A stretch of 64,000 nt of DNA, taken from contig NC_064618.1 of the NCBI RefSeq assembly GCF_023898315.1, positions 191,525,548 through 191,589,547 of the forward strand. Reading direction: 5' to 3'. The stretch's first letter is position 1. Every line of letters begins with the position of its first letter. The translations under genes and the position numbers were made by a program. Positions 1 through 13,480 of this stretch are shown one piece after another. A model generated the notes under the pieces. The model did no database searches. It was given only the letters and a program-made list of their open reading frames with translations, and was not told where the DNA came from. This DNA is from Schistocerca nitens (Eukaryota > Arthropoda > Insecta > Orthoptera > Acrididae).

Positions 1-914
1 TCGGCTTGTGACGGAAACTTTTACATCTGCAGACAACTCAATCCTCTTCTGTCTTGAAACATTTGCTCTCTACCCTTCAGGCCAAAATTTCTGATAAGCC
101 AATCTAAATGAATATCTCAAATTCTTCTGGTGGCAAATCTCGCAGTAAAAATTCTGCGCTCGTAGTGCAAAATAGTCTCCTTCTTCGGGAAGTAGAGAGT
201 GCCAAAGAAGGGTAAGTCTCCGTTCCCACAATTCGTGAACTCAGACAAGTCGTAACCCATTTTTAATTTCCCTACTATACTCCATGTGGACTGCGATTTA
301 AATATCGTCCCAGCGAGGCGTCAGTAAGCTTCGAAACCTGTCCTAACGGTGAAGCTTTGCTCTTCCCACATTACGAAGCGATCTTATCTTGCCAAGGCAC
401 TCAGAGACACATGCTTTTACCGCCTGCTAACCGGACGATGCCGCCCTGTATGAGCCATCTTCTCTTGCCAAGGCACCTAGAACAGCATGCTTTTACCGAC
501 TGCTAATCGGAAGATGTCGCCCACTTTGTCAGTAGCTGTTTGGAGACGTTGTATGCAAAACATTTCAGCCATGGGGAAGTGCGGGGGATAGAACATGCTA
601 GGTGAGGCGCCGTCAGTTCGAGGAAACGTTAATCCTCTCCGCCGGCCCTCTTGGAGGTCCGTGGCGAAGCAGCTCCGGCCCTCGCCTACACAGTGATTTT
701 GGGTGGCCTGTCCCCCGGACACTAACCTGGTCTCCCACCTCGTATTAACGGCGTACCCTGGACTCTGCTCCGCTGTTTTGTCCTGTTACTACACAGAGAT
801 TCCGTACAGCAAGACGTATTAATATTATGAAAGGGAAATCTCAGTAGACATTGCACGTGCCCCTTCACAGTCAAGTACTCCATTGTGTGTTCGTTACATT
901 CGTGTTTTCTTTTT
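1..914. other. Non-coding stretch with a short direct repeat
   Basis: No gene is supported. Two imperfect copies of a roughly 67-bp unit lie 76 bp apart (about 381-447 and 457-523); both contain the words CTTGCCAAGGCAC and CATGCTTTTACCG. The 81-residue reading frame across 477-722 on the minus strand has no recognisable domain and is probably chance. Confidence 0.5.
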
Positions 915-3870
915 TGATAGCCATCAGTCTTCTGACTACCCCGATGCGACCAGCCACGAATTCCTCTCCTGTGCCAACCTTTTCATCTCGGAGTAGCACT
1001 TGCAAACTACGTCCTCAATTATTTGCTGTATACCAATCTCTGTCCTCCTGTAGCGCTTTTGCCTTCTACAGCACTCTCTAGTACCATGGAAGTCATTCCC
1101 CAATGTCTTCACAGGTGGCCCAATCATACTGACCCTTCTCCATATCAGTATTTTCCACATATTCTTTAACAGATTTTGTGCAGAACCTCCTCATTCCTTG
1201 TGTTATCAGTACACCTAATTTTCGACATTCGTCTTTAGCACCAAATCTCAAATTCTTCGTTTCCCTTCTTGACCGGTTTTCCCACAGTCTATGTTTCACT
1301 GCCATATAATGCTTTCTACAGACGAACAGTCTCGGAAATTTCTTCCGCAAATTAAGGCCTATGTTTGATATTAGTAGACTTCTCTTGGCCAGGAATGCCC
1401 TTTCTGTAAGGGCAACTTTAATTTGGATGTTTTCCTTCCTCGTCCGTAATTAGTTATTTTGCTACCTATGTAGCAGAATTCCTTAACTTCATCTACTTCG
1501 TGACCATCAATCCCGATGTTAGTTTTCTCGCTGTTCTCATTTCTGGTACTTCTCATTACATTCGTCTTTCTTCGATTTACTGTTGATTCATACTCGGTAC
1601 TCATTAGACTGTTCACTCCATTCGGCGAATCATGTAATTTTTCTTCGCTTTTAGTGAGAAGCAATATCGTCAGCGAACCATATCATTGACATCCTTTCAT
1701 CTTGAATTTTAATTCCACTCCTGAAGCTTTCTTTTATTTCCATCATTGCTTCTTCGATGTACAGACTGAATAGCAGGGGCGAAAGAGAACATCCCTGTCT
1801 TACACCCTTTTCTATGTGAGAACTTCGTTCTTGGTCGTCCACTCTTATTATTCCTTCTTGGCTCCAGTACATATTGTATATCACCCGTCTAATCACAATT
1901 TTTCCCAGAATTTCGAACATCTTGCACCATTCTAGACCATCGAACGCTTTTTCCAGGTCAACAAATCGTATGAACTTGTCTTTATTTTTCTTTTGTCTTG
2001 CCCCTCTGGAGCCTTTACCTTTCCTAAAGCCAAACTTATTGCCATCTAACAAATTCTCAACTTTCTTTGCCATTCTTCTGTATATTATTCCTGTCAGCGA
2101 CTTGGATATAGGAGCTATTAAGCTGACTGCGATAATTTTCGCATTTGTCAGTTCTTGCGGTCTTTGGAATCGTGTGGATGATATTTTTTCCCATAGTCAG
2201 ATGGTGTAGCGCCAGACACATACATATGTACACCGACTTGAATAGTCGTTTTTGGGCCACTCCCAACACTGATTTTAGAACTTCTTATGGAATTTTATCT
2301 ATGCGTTCTGCCTTATTTGATCTTACGTACTCCAAAGCCCCCATAAATTCTGATTGTAATACTTATTCCCCTACTCATTCTAAATCGACTCCTGTTTCGT
2401 TTTCTATTACATCAGACAAATGTACCCCCTCATAGAGAATATCAATGTACTTTTTCCACTTTTCCGCTTTCTCCTCTGCATTTAAAAGTGGAACTCCCGT
2501 TGCACTCTTAATGTTACCATCCTTGTTTTTAATTTCTCCGAAGGTAGTTTTGAGTTTCCTGTATGTTGAGTCAGTCTTTCCGACAGTCAGTTCTTTTTCG
2601 ATTCCTTCAAATTTTTCATGCAGCCATTTGTCTTAGCTTCCTTGTACCTCCTATTTCTTTCGTTTCTCAGCGACTTGTGTTTCTGTATTCCTGAGTTTCC
2701 CTGAACATTTTTGTACTTCCTTCTTTATTCGATCAACTGAAGTATTTCTTCTATTACCCATAGTTTCTTTGCCGTTACCTTCCTTGTACCTATATTCTTC
2801 ATTCCAGATTCTGTGGTGGTCATTTTTAGAGATGTCCATCTTCTTCAACTGAACTGCCTACTGAGCTAATCTTTATCTCTGTATATATAGCTGTAGAGAA
2901 CTTTAAGCGTATCTCGTCATTCCTCAGTTCTTCCATATCCCACTTACTATCTAATATCTTAAACTTCAGGCTGCTCTTCGTCTCTACTACGTTGTGACCT
3001 GAGACTATATCTGCTCCTGGGTAAGCCTGACAATCCAGTATCTGATTTCGGAATCCCTATCTGACCTTGATATAAGCTACCTGAAATCTTCCGGTATCAC
3101 TCTGCCTTTTCGAAGTGTACCTCCTCCTCTTGTCATTCTTGAACAGATTATTCCCTATTACCGGCTGAAATATATTGTGGAACTCAATTAGTCTCTCTCC
3201 TCTCTCATACCTTGTCCCAAGCCCATATTCTCCTTAAATGTTTCTTCTGCTCCTTCCCCTGCAATTGCATTCCAGTCCCCCATGACTATTACATTTTCAT
3301 CTCCCTTTACGTACTGTATAACCTCTTCAATATCCTCATATACTTTCTCCATCTCTTCATCTTCAGCTTCCGACGTCGGCTTATATACCGGAACTTTCGT
3401 TGTCTGTGTCGGTTTGCTGTCGATTCTGATAAGAACAACCCTATCACTGAACTGTTCACTTAACAAACTCTCTGCCCACCTTCCTGTTCATAGCGAATCG
3501 CACTCAAGTTACATCATTTACTGCTGGTGTTGATGTCACCGTATACTCTTCTAACTAGAAATGCTTGTCTTCTTCCATTCCACGTCACTGACGCCTACTA
3601 TACCTGGCTTGAGCCTTTAGTTTTAATTTTTCAGATTTTCTAGCTTCTCTACCACGTTCAAGTTTCTGCGAGACCACACCCCGCCTCGTAGAACGTTATA
3701 GGTTCTTTTGTTATTCAATCATTCTCTCTTGGTTACCTACCCATTGACAGTCTCCCTCCCCCCTCCCCCTCGGCCCTCTCCTGAGAATCGAATGGGGGAA
3801 CTATTCCGGAATCTTTTGGCCCTGGAGACGTGATCGCGATACCTTTTCAGTTACATATAAGAGAAATTAA
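900..3870 (-). mobile_element. RTE-like non-LTR retrotransposon (LINE), decayed
   Basis: A degenerate LINE read on the minus strand. The endonuclease part (3188-3466) has the GDWNA motif of the apurinic-endonuclease fold. The reverse transcriptase part (1651-2073) has FVDLEKAFD, then GVRQGCSLSPLLFSLYIEEAM, then the catalytic box WFADDIA with both aspartates. The 3' region (936-1664) carries the usual C-terminal tail. Frames change several times, so no full polyprotein survives. The 3' end, near 900-940, matches the end of the sense copy at 6.7-7.5 kb. The stretch 3470-3870 looks like the same element's 5' part but is less certain. RTE assignment rests on the endonuclease and tail style; the clade is inferred. 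Confidence 0.75.
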
Positions 3871-6690
3871 CGACCATCAAGAACTTTTAAATGTTTGGGG
3901 GGGGGGGGGGGGGCTGTGCTATTGGTGTAGGCCGTGTAACGATGTTATTGTTAGCAGGCGAATGACAGAATCGTTCCTTTTGTAGCTTGCATGAAAAACC
4001 TGGAAGATACAAATAAAATGTCCTGTTCAAGCAGCCCGGGGACGTATAGCGTACTAAGCAATGAAAACTAGTGGCTGAACATGAAAAGTGCTCGGTTATT
4101 AACGTCTGCTAACAATGTGCTGTCGACGCCCTTGTTCCAGGAGCGATCCTCTGAAATCACTCCATAGAAAATAAAAATTATATGTATGTGTCACGGTTTT
4201 TATTAGTAAGAATAAAAAGCAAAATGACTAAAACTTCGTATTATATGGAGAAAACATAATTATCATTTACATGATAAACTTTCCAATGAGCTCAGCCGAA
4301 TAGCGTCCATACCTTACGAGAGCGAGACAACGAAAGACAAACCATCAAGAGAAAACAGAACATCCGAAGTACAAAAAGTCACACGACCGAAAATAGTCCA
4401 GGGATTAGGTATGAGGTTTTAGGAGTCGATATACTCAAGTAAATGCCTAAATTTAAAGTAAGAACACTGGTTCACCGTTTACAGGGTAATTTCACAAACA
4501 GTTCGTATATAGAAAATACGATAAAAAAATACAATACGACGGTCACCTGGAGAAAATCCTCATTTGTAACAACGAATATCATGGAAAAGGACGTGTACAG
4601 CCCACAGAGGAAACAAACAACTAAAGAATAATATGGTTCAAAAATAGGGAAGGTAAAGTTGTCTGCTTGGGCACGGAAATAAGTTTACGGAATATGTAGT
4701 TTCATAATAAAGAGATTTTTATTGTTTTGCATTGTCTATCATGTGTTATGATTGTATGTCTTGTGTGTTTCAGAGTGGCCATCCTAGAGTAAGAATGATG
4801 AACCTGCATTTAGAATTCCAGAAAACAAAACCAAAAAATATGTTCGCAAAAAAGAGAGACAATCTGCCGCTAGCAAAGGGAGTACAGTCGCGCACGTTGC
4901 ATGTTTCGTGCTCAGTAGTATGGCGCGCAAAAAGGTAGCCTGCATTTGCATGGTCAGCAGTATACAGGGGATTCCAAAAATTATCGGCCGAAACCTCAAG
5001 AAGAAAAGATATTCTCATGCACTATGTATTAACAGCACGTATACTAACCTGTAACCATAGGTATCCACGTGATGATTGTGGTACTCTCCCAGGTTAGGTT
5101 AAATAAACAGGTTAAAACTGAGTATACACCACTATATACATCACTGGCATTCATATCTACATTGTTCATTTTCGATACAATTTGTCCTTTTTCAAGAGGT
5201 CAGGGAGCCAAAAAGTAATTATAGTGGCTAAAACACTACTTACGTTCTCTGATCAATAACGGTAAGTCTTTATTATTGTAGTTGATGTTAAAAGGGTTGG
5301 TGCGCGTACAGAATTTTCTTTTGTGTTTATTAAGTATCTGCGTGATGCTGTTAGAGGCTAAATAATTAATATGGATGACAAAGAAAGAATCAGATGATGG
5401 GACGGCTGATAAATGGGATGGCTGCTGCGCAGCTCTGGTTAGGCCTCGACCCATTGCCGCAGGGTGGACAAGAGAAGGCAGGACCGCCACTCAGTGTACG
5501 CTGCCGGAGCGCTGTCAGCCTCTGGAAGGGGGCTTATCTGCAATAGATCATGGCGGCCGCGGGAAGGGACCAGCGCTTCCCATTCACAGCTAGAGATTTC
5601 TGTCTGCTAGTCGTGCTATGAATATACCTACTAACAGACAACGTTGAAGCCAAGAAGTTATGCTTCAGAGGTTGACTTACCCGGTTCCACGAAATTAAAT
5701 ATCAGAGAAGTTTTGAGTCGACCAGGGACACCAGCATATATGTGCGAGATTTCTACTGGAACTACAACTCGACGTGTCATATGTTCCCCGCACAAGGACA
5801 TGTTACATCAATGAATAATGTTTATCGTACGGAACACTTATATGAAACTCTTACGTGGGTGTGCACATAACCCATGGAACAACTAACACAAATGTAACCA
5901 TACTGAATTAGCAGACGATATTAATTTCGTTCCCATTACGTGCGTGTCAGGATGAACACTACCTTGCCACTCGCCTTGGAATCAATATTTGTGAGTCAAA
6001 CATGTAGATTACTCGTATTACTTACTAAGACATTTAGGACACTGGTCATAGAGATGGGAGTTTTGAACTTCATGATGACAGATCATAAAAGCGATCAAGT
6101 TTTCATTGTGAGCACGCTATGAACATACATAATAATGACAGCCTGGTGCGTGAAATCCAGATATGCCACAAGTTAACTGATGTAACTCTTAATCTGAGCT
6201 TGTAAACCAAACTGCTCTTCCATGAGAATGGCTATAGAAACCCTGCAGACATCTCATTTCGTAAGTGGAACTATCAGTCAAGGCTATTTGTGTGATGGAT
6301 ACTGTGTTTTGCCCAAGAATAGTGAAGTGTATTAATTTTTTTGTTTATGAACCATTGACCTTGCCATTGGGGGGGGGGGGGGGGAGGCTTGCGTGCCTCA
6401 GCGATACAGATGACCGTACCGTAGGTGCAACCACAACGGAGGGTTATCTGTTGAGAGGCCAGACAAACGTGTGGTTCCTGCAAAGGGGCAGCAGCCTTTT
6501 CAGTAGTTGCAGGGGCAACAGTCTGTATGATTGACTGATCTGGCCTTTTAACAATAACCAAAACGGCCTTGTTGTTCTGGTACTGCGAACGGCTGAAAGC
6601 AAGGAGAAACTATAGCCGTAATTTTTCCCGAGGGCATGCAACTTTAGTGCATTATTTTTTTTGTTTATGTTTGTGTATTTTCAGGGACAT
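3871..6690. other. Anonymous intergenic or intronic sequence
   Basis: No supported gene. It contains poly-G runs of about 17 bases (3897-3913) and 16 bases (6369-6384). Short ORFs here (for example 5375-5593 plus and 5236-5490 minus) are below 90 codons, overlap on opposite strands and show no motif. Confidence 0.5.
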
Positions 6691-7490
6691 ACTTATTTCT
6701 CTTATGTGAATGTTTATGTATTCTTCTGACATTGTAATTCTGTCAGAGACAGCAAAGGACTTGGAAGAGCAGTTGAACGGAATGGACATTCTCTTGAAAG
6801 GAAGATATAAGATGAACATCGACAAAAGCAAAACGAGGATAATGGAATGTAGTCGAATTAAGTCGGATGATGCTGAGGGAATTAGACACTTAAAGTAGTA
6901 AAGGAGTTTTGCTATTTGGGGCGCAAAATAACTGATGATGGTCGAAGCAGAGAAGATATAAAATGTAGACTGGCAATGGCAAGGAAAGCGTTTCTGAAGA
7001 AGAGAAATTTGTAAACATCGACTATAGATTTAAGTGTCAGGAAGTTGTTTCTTAAAATATTTGTATGGAGTGTAGCGATGTATGGAAGTGAAACATGGAC
7101 GATAAATAGTTTTAGACAAGAAGAGAATAGAAGCTTTCGAAATGTGGTGCTACAGAAGAATGCTGAAGATTAGATGGGTAGATCACATTACTAATGAGGA
7201 GGTATTGAATAGAATTGGGGAGAAGAGGAGTTTGTGGCACAACTTGACGAGAAGAAGGGACCGGTTAGTAGGACATGTTCTGAGGCATCAAGGGATCACA
7301 AATTTAGCATTGGAGGGCAGCGTGGATGGTAAAAATCGTAGAGGGAGGCCAAGAGATGAATACACTAAGCAGATTCAGAAGGATGTAGGTTGCAGTAGGT
7401 ACTGGGAGATGAAGAAACTTGCACAGGATAGGGTAGCATGGAGAACTGCATCAAACCAGTCTCAGGACTGAAGACCACAACAACAACAAC
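6690..7490 (+). mobile_element. RTE-like LINE, 3' fragment
   Basis: Sense-strand 3' part of a LINE of the same kind as the one at 0.9-3.9 kb. The catalytic box has decayed from F/YADD to YSSD (about 6722-6733), removing the first catalytic aspartate. A stop near 6897 separates it from the C-terminal part, which has MWCYRRMLKIRW, the RRGRPRDEY motif and the ending KKLAQDRVAWRTASNQSQD (stop near 7471). It finishes with a short CAA-repeat tail (7478-7490), typical of a LINE 3' end. It is 5'-truncated, as target-primed insertions often are. Confidence 0.8.
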
Positions 7491-8089
7491 ATGTATTCTT
7501 CAAGAAATGTGTTTTCAGGGACTGTCCTCTAGGCTCATTCAGAATTATTCATTAACAGAATGATCTTGACATCCATCCTCTGTGGATTTGCTACTTGTAT
7601 ATGTTTGTAATTTTATACTATTTTGTTATGCATTGCCTCATATGAAAATAATTTTGTTTTATGTTGATCATCTCACTATGATATCCCGTTCAGTTTAATG
7701 TCACATATACCACTCTGATTCAGAAGTATGTACTTCATCACACAGTAACACAAGTGTTGTTATATAAGTATTTTTCTAATTTTGTCAGTGTCATTAATGT
7801 TATCTATATACATAAATATTCGAGCAAAACTATGACTATATGTCTAAATGAGCTTGATGGGCTACAAATTTGTAGTATCATCTGGTCATATAGTGACATA
7901 AGTGTTGTACAGACTTATTTTCTAATGCTCTGAATGTCCACTCTAAGTGTACACATGTATGTCAGTGTCTATGTCTGTGTATGTGTCTAAATATGCAGTG
8001 TACTGCTCATAAACCAAGTTTACTGTATAATCTTATAAAAGTGCGGAAGAATTTCAACGGTAACACAGTATGTGTGAATGTGTAAGAAC
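7491..8089. other. Anonymous AT-rich sequence
   Basis: No gene, repeat family or structured signal is recognised between the LINE tail and the SINE that follows. Confidence 0.4.
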
Positions 8090-8099
8090 TGACTCTCCA

Positions 8100-8292
8100 G
8101 TTCCGCTGTGGCCGAGCAGTTCTAGGCGCTTCAGTCCGGAACTGCGCTGCTGCTACAGTCGCAGGTTCGAATCCTGCCTCGGGCATGGATGTGTGTGATG
8201 TTCTTAGGTTAGTAATATTTAAGTACTTCTAAGTCTAGGGGACTGATGACCTCCGATGTTAAGTCCCATAGTCCTTAGAGCCATTTGAATTT
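8100..8292 (+). repeat. SINE-A copy
   Basis: Head with tRNA-like A box (GGCCGAGCAG) and B box (GGTTCGAATCC), then the family body and the tail CAGAGCCATTTGAA in a slightly changed form. Flanked by a 10-bp duplication TGACTCTCCA (8090-8099) and TGACTGTCCA (8293-8302) with one mismatch. Moderately diverged. Confidence 0.9.
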
Positions 8293-8551
8293 TGACTGTC
8301 CATTTGACTCTAGTTATTAATAAATTTGAATATCAAGCCATTCATGTCTGTTGTGAGGTTCTCAAGTCATTGCGTTCTCTTATAACTTCAGTAAGAACAA
8401 AGAGTAAGTTTCTATGGAATTTTCTTAACTGTTTCTTCCATTACTTAAATATAATACAAATAAATTACCCTTACACCAGCAAACATTAACGAGTGTGAGC
8501 AGGCCTGTGGACAATATAATATGTCCCATAAGGCACATCAGTCAATGACAA

Positions 8552-8750
8552 AAATGTTCAAATGTGTGTGAAATCTTATGGGACTTAACTGCTAAGGTCA
8601 TCAGTCCCTAAGCTTACGCACTACTTAACCTAAATTATCCTAAGGACAAATACACACACCCATGCTCAAGGGAGGACTCGAAACTCCGCAGGGACCAGCC
8701 GCACAGTCCATCACCGCGGCACCATAGACCGCTCGGCTAATCCCGCGCGG
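8552..8750 (-). repeat. SINE-B copy
   Basis: A second tRNA-headed family. On the minus strand it starts at a GCCGCGCGGGATTAGC-type head with a B box at about 8674-8684, and ends in a GTGTGTGAAATCTTATGGG-type 3' region as read on the plus strand. A 13-bp target-site duplication, CAGTCAATGACAA, flanks it exactly (8539-8551 and 8751-8763), which fixes both ends. Confidence 0.9.
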
Positions 8751-8763
8751 CAGTCAATGACAA

Positions 8764-10583
8764 TCATGAAATAGAATTAAAAATAGTACTCACAGTCAGA
8801 AAGAAAGTCTTTGATATGCACGAGCAGCAAACATGTCTCACCAGAGCTATATTGACAGCCAAGTTGAAAATACGTGAAACGACTTGAAATGGCGCGATAT
8901 TATGTGGCAGTGATTTCGAAAACTGTCCTGTGTCCTGTGTAATTATCCAATGTGCAAATCCGACTAGTAAATCAACCATTAACGTTGCATGAAAAATGCA
9001 AGTAGCAACAACAAATAGCAATGACTGCAATTATTAACAGCTGTATCTTTTCCTTTTGGTGCAGTAAAGGGGTCTTGTTATGCACTGCATGCTGAGGCTT
9101 TCAGCTGGCTATCCAAAGGCGAGAGCCACCAGGGGCAACCACACCTAGTAAAGATTTTTCTGCTGAAAGCCAAAGTTTCCTGGACCTAAACGCAGGGAAG
9201 AGTGGTCTACTAACCAAACGCTACAGGAGGGACTAGCAAGGGAAGCCAGCCCATCATAAGGCTTCATTGTGCGTGAAGTGAAACGAATCCCTCTTATCAA
9301 ATATAAGTATCAGAAGGACAGGAGGAGAAATGCGCTGCTAGTGTGAGATCAGCCATTTAGCCTAGAGGAGACCAGCTAGACTGTTTGTTCAGTGTTTAAT
9401 AATGTGATGTCTGATTGGCTCTTAGTCATTATTTTGTAGTGGGGGTGAGTTCACGTATGTGTGTGTACACAGACACATTCTCATTCGCTATTATTACATA
9501 TACTGTATCTTATGTAGCGGGGGGGGGGGGTTATTTTCTTCCTTTTGCTTCATTTTTTAACCATGGCAATATCTGTAAAAATTGGGAATTTGTTAGCATG
9601 TTTATTAAATTATCATCGGTCTGAACTCACAAGGGCCATGGGAATTGGCCGGCAAGATTCCGATACTGGCAGAACTTGCTAAGCTTTTTAGAGGAGAGTA
9701 ATGAAGCTCCTGCTCCAGACACATTGCAGAAGACACTCACATTATGAATGATATATTAATTTGGAAAAGGTGGGATTAAATGTTCCTTAGAGTTACGCTG
9801 AAGTATGGATGTGTTTCACCAGGCTGCAAAAATGTATTGCATTTTGTTTGGTCTGTAACTATAGTCTGGAACTGGAAAGAGCTGTAATTGGGAACTACCG
9901 GAATGTGTGTCACAGGAAGATATAATGACAGATTCACTTCACAAATCATTTTACTCGAGAGAATGCCAATTATGTTAGTTTACAGAAAAATATTCCAAAA
10001 ATGTAAAGTTTAGAATTAAAAGAGTGAAACGAATATGATACGTTGATGAATGAGGTAAATGGCATCATTTACTTCCAAGGAATCGTTAACTGTGCAGAAC
10101 ATATCCTTAGTTATTTCTGAGCAGTAAGAAAGATACAGTAATGACTTCAGAGATACTGCAATGAAAAAAATTCTCGTTCTTAACTTCAAGAAATTGACCA
10201 TGGCTGTTACTCGTAACTCTCTTCTCAGCACTTATGTATTGGTCAACGGAGAATGAAAAAAGTTCCTAGGATGGGAAGACCATGCGGTCTGAACCCCATA
10301 ATTACATGGTATTTTTTTTATTTCATTACGCTGCACAATGTGCAGTTGAGTACTAATATTTCCAACACATGGCACATTGTAGTGGCGCCTCTTCCACAAA
10401 ATCCATTCCTTTGTTTGTTGTCTATGGTTCTTCTTTGCTCAATATTCTGCTTCATGTTTCTAATATTACCTTTCCTTTCGATCATAAAGCACTGGACGGA
10501 AAGAATCACGGAGAAAACAACAAAAATGAAGTCAAAAGTATATTATTTGTTGCTTGTAGGAAAGCCGTCAAACAGATTATAAC
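8764..10583. other. Anonymous sequence
   Basis: No supported gene. It holds a 12-base poly-G run (9519-9530). Small overlapping ORFs on both strands (10253-10582 plus, 10318-10509 minus) show no domain. Confidence 0.4.
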
Positions 10584-10800
10584 ATGAAACTTCCCGCCAC
10601 ATCAAAGCTTTGTGATGATAGAGACCCATGCCTTTGACGTGGAGGATCTGTACCAACTGTCCTTCCCAAGCATGACTCACAACCTTTCCTCACAGTTTTA
10701 TTTCCAGCTGTACCTAATCTCCAAACTTCACTTAGAAACGTCGACCAGGCTGTGACTAAGCAATGTCTCCGCAACATGCTCATCCATTTACCCATTCAGA
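10584..10800 (-). repeat. Old tRNA-derived SINE, family E
   Basis: Degenerate copy of an interspersed repeat I associate with locusts. It begins GAAACTTCCCGCCA on the plus strand, followed by the reverse complement of a tRNA-like region (ACCCATGCCTTTGACG, then TACCAACTGTCC, the remnant of an inverted A box) and ending near TAAGCAATGTCTCCGCAACATG. Identity rests on recognition of the family, and both boundaries are approximate. Confidence 0.55.
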
Positions 10801-11368
10801 TCAAACTAGAACACCTGTTTATCGAAGGAAAAAACTCCAAATGGTAAAGTGCTGCCGACTTCACATTCGAGGCTGAATTTTTACGATATACCTCGTTGCC
10901 TGTAGTTACCCATCACACCTTCGTTCAATTAACGCACCATGACCATTCCATTCTCTCACTAGGTCCCTTACCCACAGAATCCCTGCTACGTACTTAGAGT
11001 TGCTTAACTGCCAACACACACAAACACACACACACTTTTCCAACCCAAATCCATCTAAATCTGCTTTTTGTATTAGCATTTCCATCTACCTGTACAAATT
11101 TTCCCTCTCCCTCACCAACACCTTCAAGCGTTCCAGTCATTATTAAATTATTCTTTGTTGCCGTAGTATGCGTACCGTCAGCCCATCCCTTCTCCTAGTC
11201 GAGGGATGATGCTCAGCTCCTTTCTCCCCATTTGTATTCAGTAGCCGCTACAGCTGCATGACCTCTAAAAATGTAATGGCTCTAGTTTCTCCCCTTTGTT
11301 TTCAACGTGTTAGTATACAAACAAAGCAATGAAATTTTCACTAATGTTATGTCTTCAGAACTGTAGAC
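10801..11368. other. Anonymous sequence with a CA-rich patch
   Basis: No gene seen. A short CA-rich run lies at about 11012-11036. Confidence 0.4.
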
Positions 11369-11380
11369 TCTTGACGCAGC

Positions 11381-11583
11381 GCCGGCCACGGTGGTCTCGC
11401 GGTTCTAGGCGCGCAGTCCGGAACCGTGCGACTGCTACGATCGCAGGTTCGAATCCTGCCTCGGGCATGGATGTGTGTGATGTCCTTAGGTTAGTTAGGT
11501 TTAAGTAGTTCTAAGTTCTAGGGGACTAATGACCACAGCAGTTGAGTCCCATAGTGCTCAGAGCCATTTGAACCATTTGAAAA
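11381..11583 (+). repeat. SINE-A copy
   Basis: Full-length head-to-tail copy with intact B box GGTTCGAATCC and tail GAGCCATTTGAACC. A perfect 12-bp duplication, TCTTGACGCAGC, flanks it (11369-11380 and 11584-11595). Confidence 0.95.
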
Positions 11584-11595
11584 TCTTGACGCAGC

Positions 11596-12327
11596 AGCTA
11601 TAGAAGGTTTGCTGCCCCTACCGAGGAGTAGTTACATTTGCGTGGCCACGTCGTTTCCGACATTTGCACCTACGGTGGGGTGGTATTTATTGCCGACATT
11701 TACACGGTATACTCCAATACGCGCACTCGGGCGCCACCGAGCGTTTCCCAGCACATTAACAATAGAAATACATCGATTAACAGAACATTATCCCGTTGAT
11801 ATCGGTGGCATTCAAAGGACATCAGAGAATAGCCCGGCAGGTAGTGTGGGCTAGTTGCTATGGCTCGAGTTTGTCGCAAAACAGCGAATCCATACTGTGT
11901 TCGGAATATAGCGCAGAGATCATTCCGCCATTTCCTGAACTAGAGCGATGTAGCTGTTGAATATTTTCAAATAAATTTTATTTGATTTTGAGTGTGGAGG
12001 CATAAAGGTGTAATATTCAGCTTCAGTTCATACTTTCGAAAGAAGAAGCGATACTATCAAACTAGTATTAATATTTACCTAGCGTAATGTAGATTGGATA
12101 GAAATAACGAAATCTCGCTCACACAAGCCGAAACCCTTGAGTGCACAGTCGCAAGTTCAGATCTCGGAAGGTCCATGTGAAACTAATAGCTCCTAATGAC
12201 TTAACAAGTGCATCTAAGACAGAGAATGAATGTCTGGAAGGTCCAGATATCAACCTTCCGACGGATGTACATATTACTCTTCACAAAATAGAATCGTCGA
12301 CATTCAACGAATGTTCGAAACAAACCA
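11596..12327. other. Anonymous sequence
   Basis: No supported gene. An 81-codon ORF (11609-11854 plus) has no recognisable motif. Confidence 0.4.
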
Positions 12328-13480
12328 TTAGCTTGCATCATGAATGCTCATGGAAAATGGCGCGCCACAGTGACCACAGAAGTTCGCACCATAAGATCGA
12401 AGGCGAGCTCCTGCAGGACGTTCAGCTAGGTATCCACTCTTAAATAATCCGTATAGAATGATACTGGTGTAACTGGGTGATGTGAACTGATGGGACGTGA
12501 TGATATGCAACTGAACTCGAAACAGTCTGTCCTGGTGATTATCTTGAATGTGGCTGTCCTCTAAGGCGCAGCTGCAGATAGAGCACGGAAAAAAGACATC
12601 CATAGGGCGAATTTGTTCAGTGGTTCGAGGTGGTATGAACTGCAAGGCCACACACTTTTCAGGAGGGATAATTTGCTCTAAAGGAGTATGAGTTTTATAC
12701 GCAGACCAGGAATCAAGCGAAAGTAACTTATGTTGACCAGATATTAGCCGAAAGCAGTGCTCATACCATAAATGTACTCCTCTTACGCCCATTCTCCCAC
12801 TCTTGCTTTCTGTGAAGTAAACAATTCCTATGCCCTGGCAAGATAACACACACGAGAAAGAAACTTAGTGGCAAAGCATCTCCAACATCTCGCAGCACAA
12901 CAAATAACCCTCCAGCCAATTCACCATCCAGATTAACAGGCGCCACAATTGTATACGAATGCGTACGTTCAAATGATCCTGATACAATACTCTCGGTACC
13001 GCTAATATGCGGGGTTTCCGACATATACATTTCCTCTTCAAATTCCTTACTGAACGATGGGATAAGTTTCTTCATCTTATGTATAAATTTAGGGGCCAGT
13101 TCAACAGTGTGCTGTGCATCGTCACGTTAAATGCTTGGTTAAAAATTTCGTTATCTTACATCTTCCAAACCTGTAGTATTGTTTAAAATTATGCAACCAA
13201 CCACTGCTTCCTCCGAAATTCATGTAATGTATCACAAGTAGTTTGATGTGCACAGTGTAGGAGGTCATTATCACGCACATCTTGTAAATTGTATCGAGCA
13301 TCCTCGAAACGCGCAAACACCAGTTTCTGTAACAGGTGCGCCTTGTGCTCCCTTGAATATCCATAATTTTTCTTATGCACTACATGGTCATGCTGCTGCG
13401 GACTTATTCCAAAATCTGTTCACAGTTTTTTTTACGAAACTGCTGACGATCTTACATCTACGTAATCACTTTTAGTACCC
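12328..13480 (-). pseudogene. pogo/Tc5-like transposase pseudogene (HTH + DDE_1)
   Basis: Read on the minus strand, the upstream part (13122-13380) matches a Tc5/CENP-B-type helix-turn-helix: EHKAHLLQKLVFARFEDAR, then WLHNFKQYY and GRCKITKFLTK. The downstream part (12328-13075) has a DDE_1 nuclease fold: a first strand near APVNLDGELAGGLFVVL, the second aspartate in LLSLDSWSAY, and the third in IRPMDVFF after PPEKCVALQFIP. The frame breaks between the two longest pieces (12761-12849 overlap) and again between the HTH and DDE parts. It is a dead transposase rather than a host DDE_1 gene, because several frameshifts are needed to join it. I could not find terminal inverted repeats. Confidence 0.7.

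Noticed and set aside
12328-12849. 173-codon ORF as a domesticated host protein
   Set aside because: Joining it to its HTH and first catalytic strand needs several frameshifts, so it is a relic in this copy.
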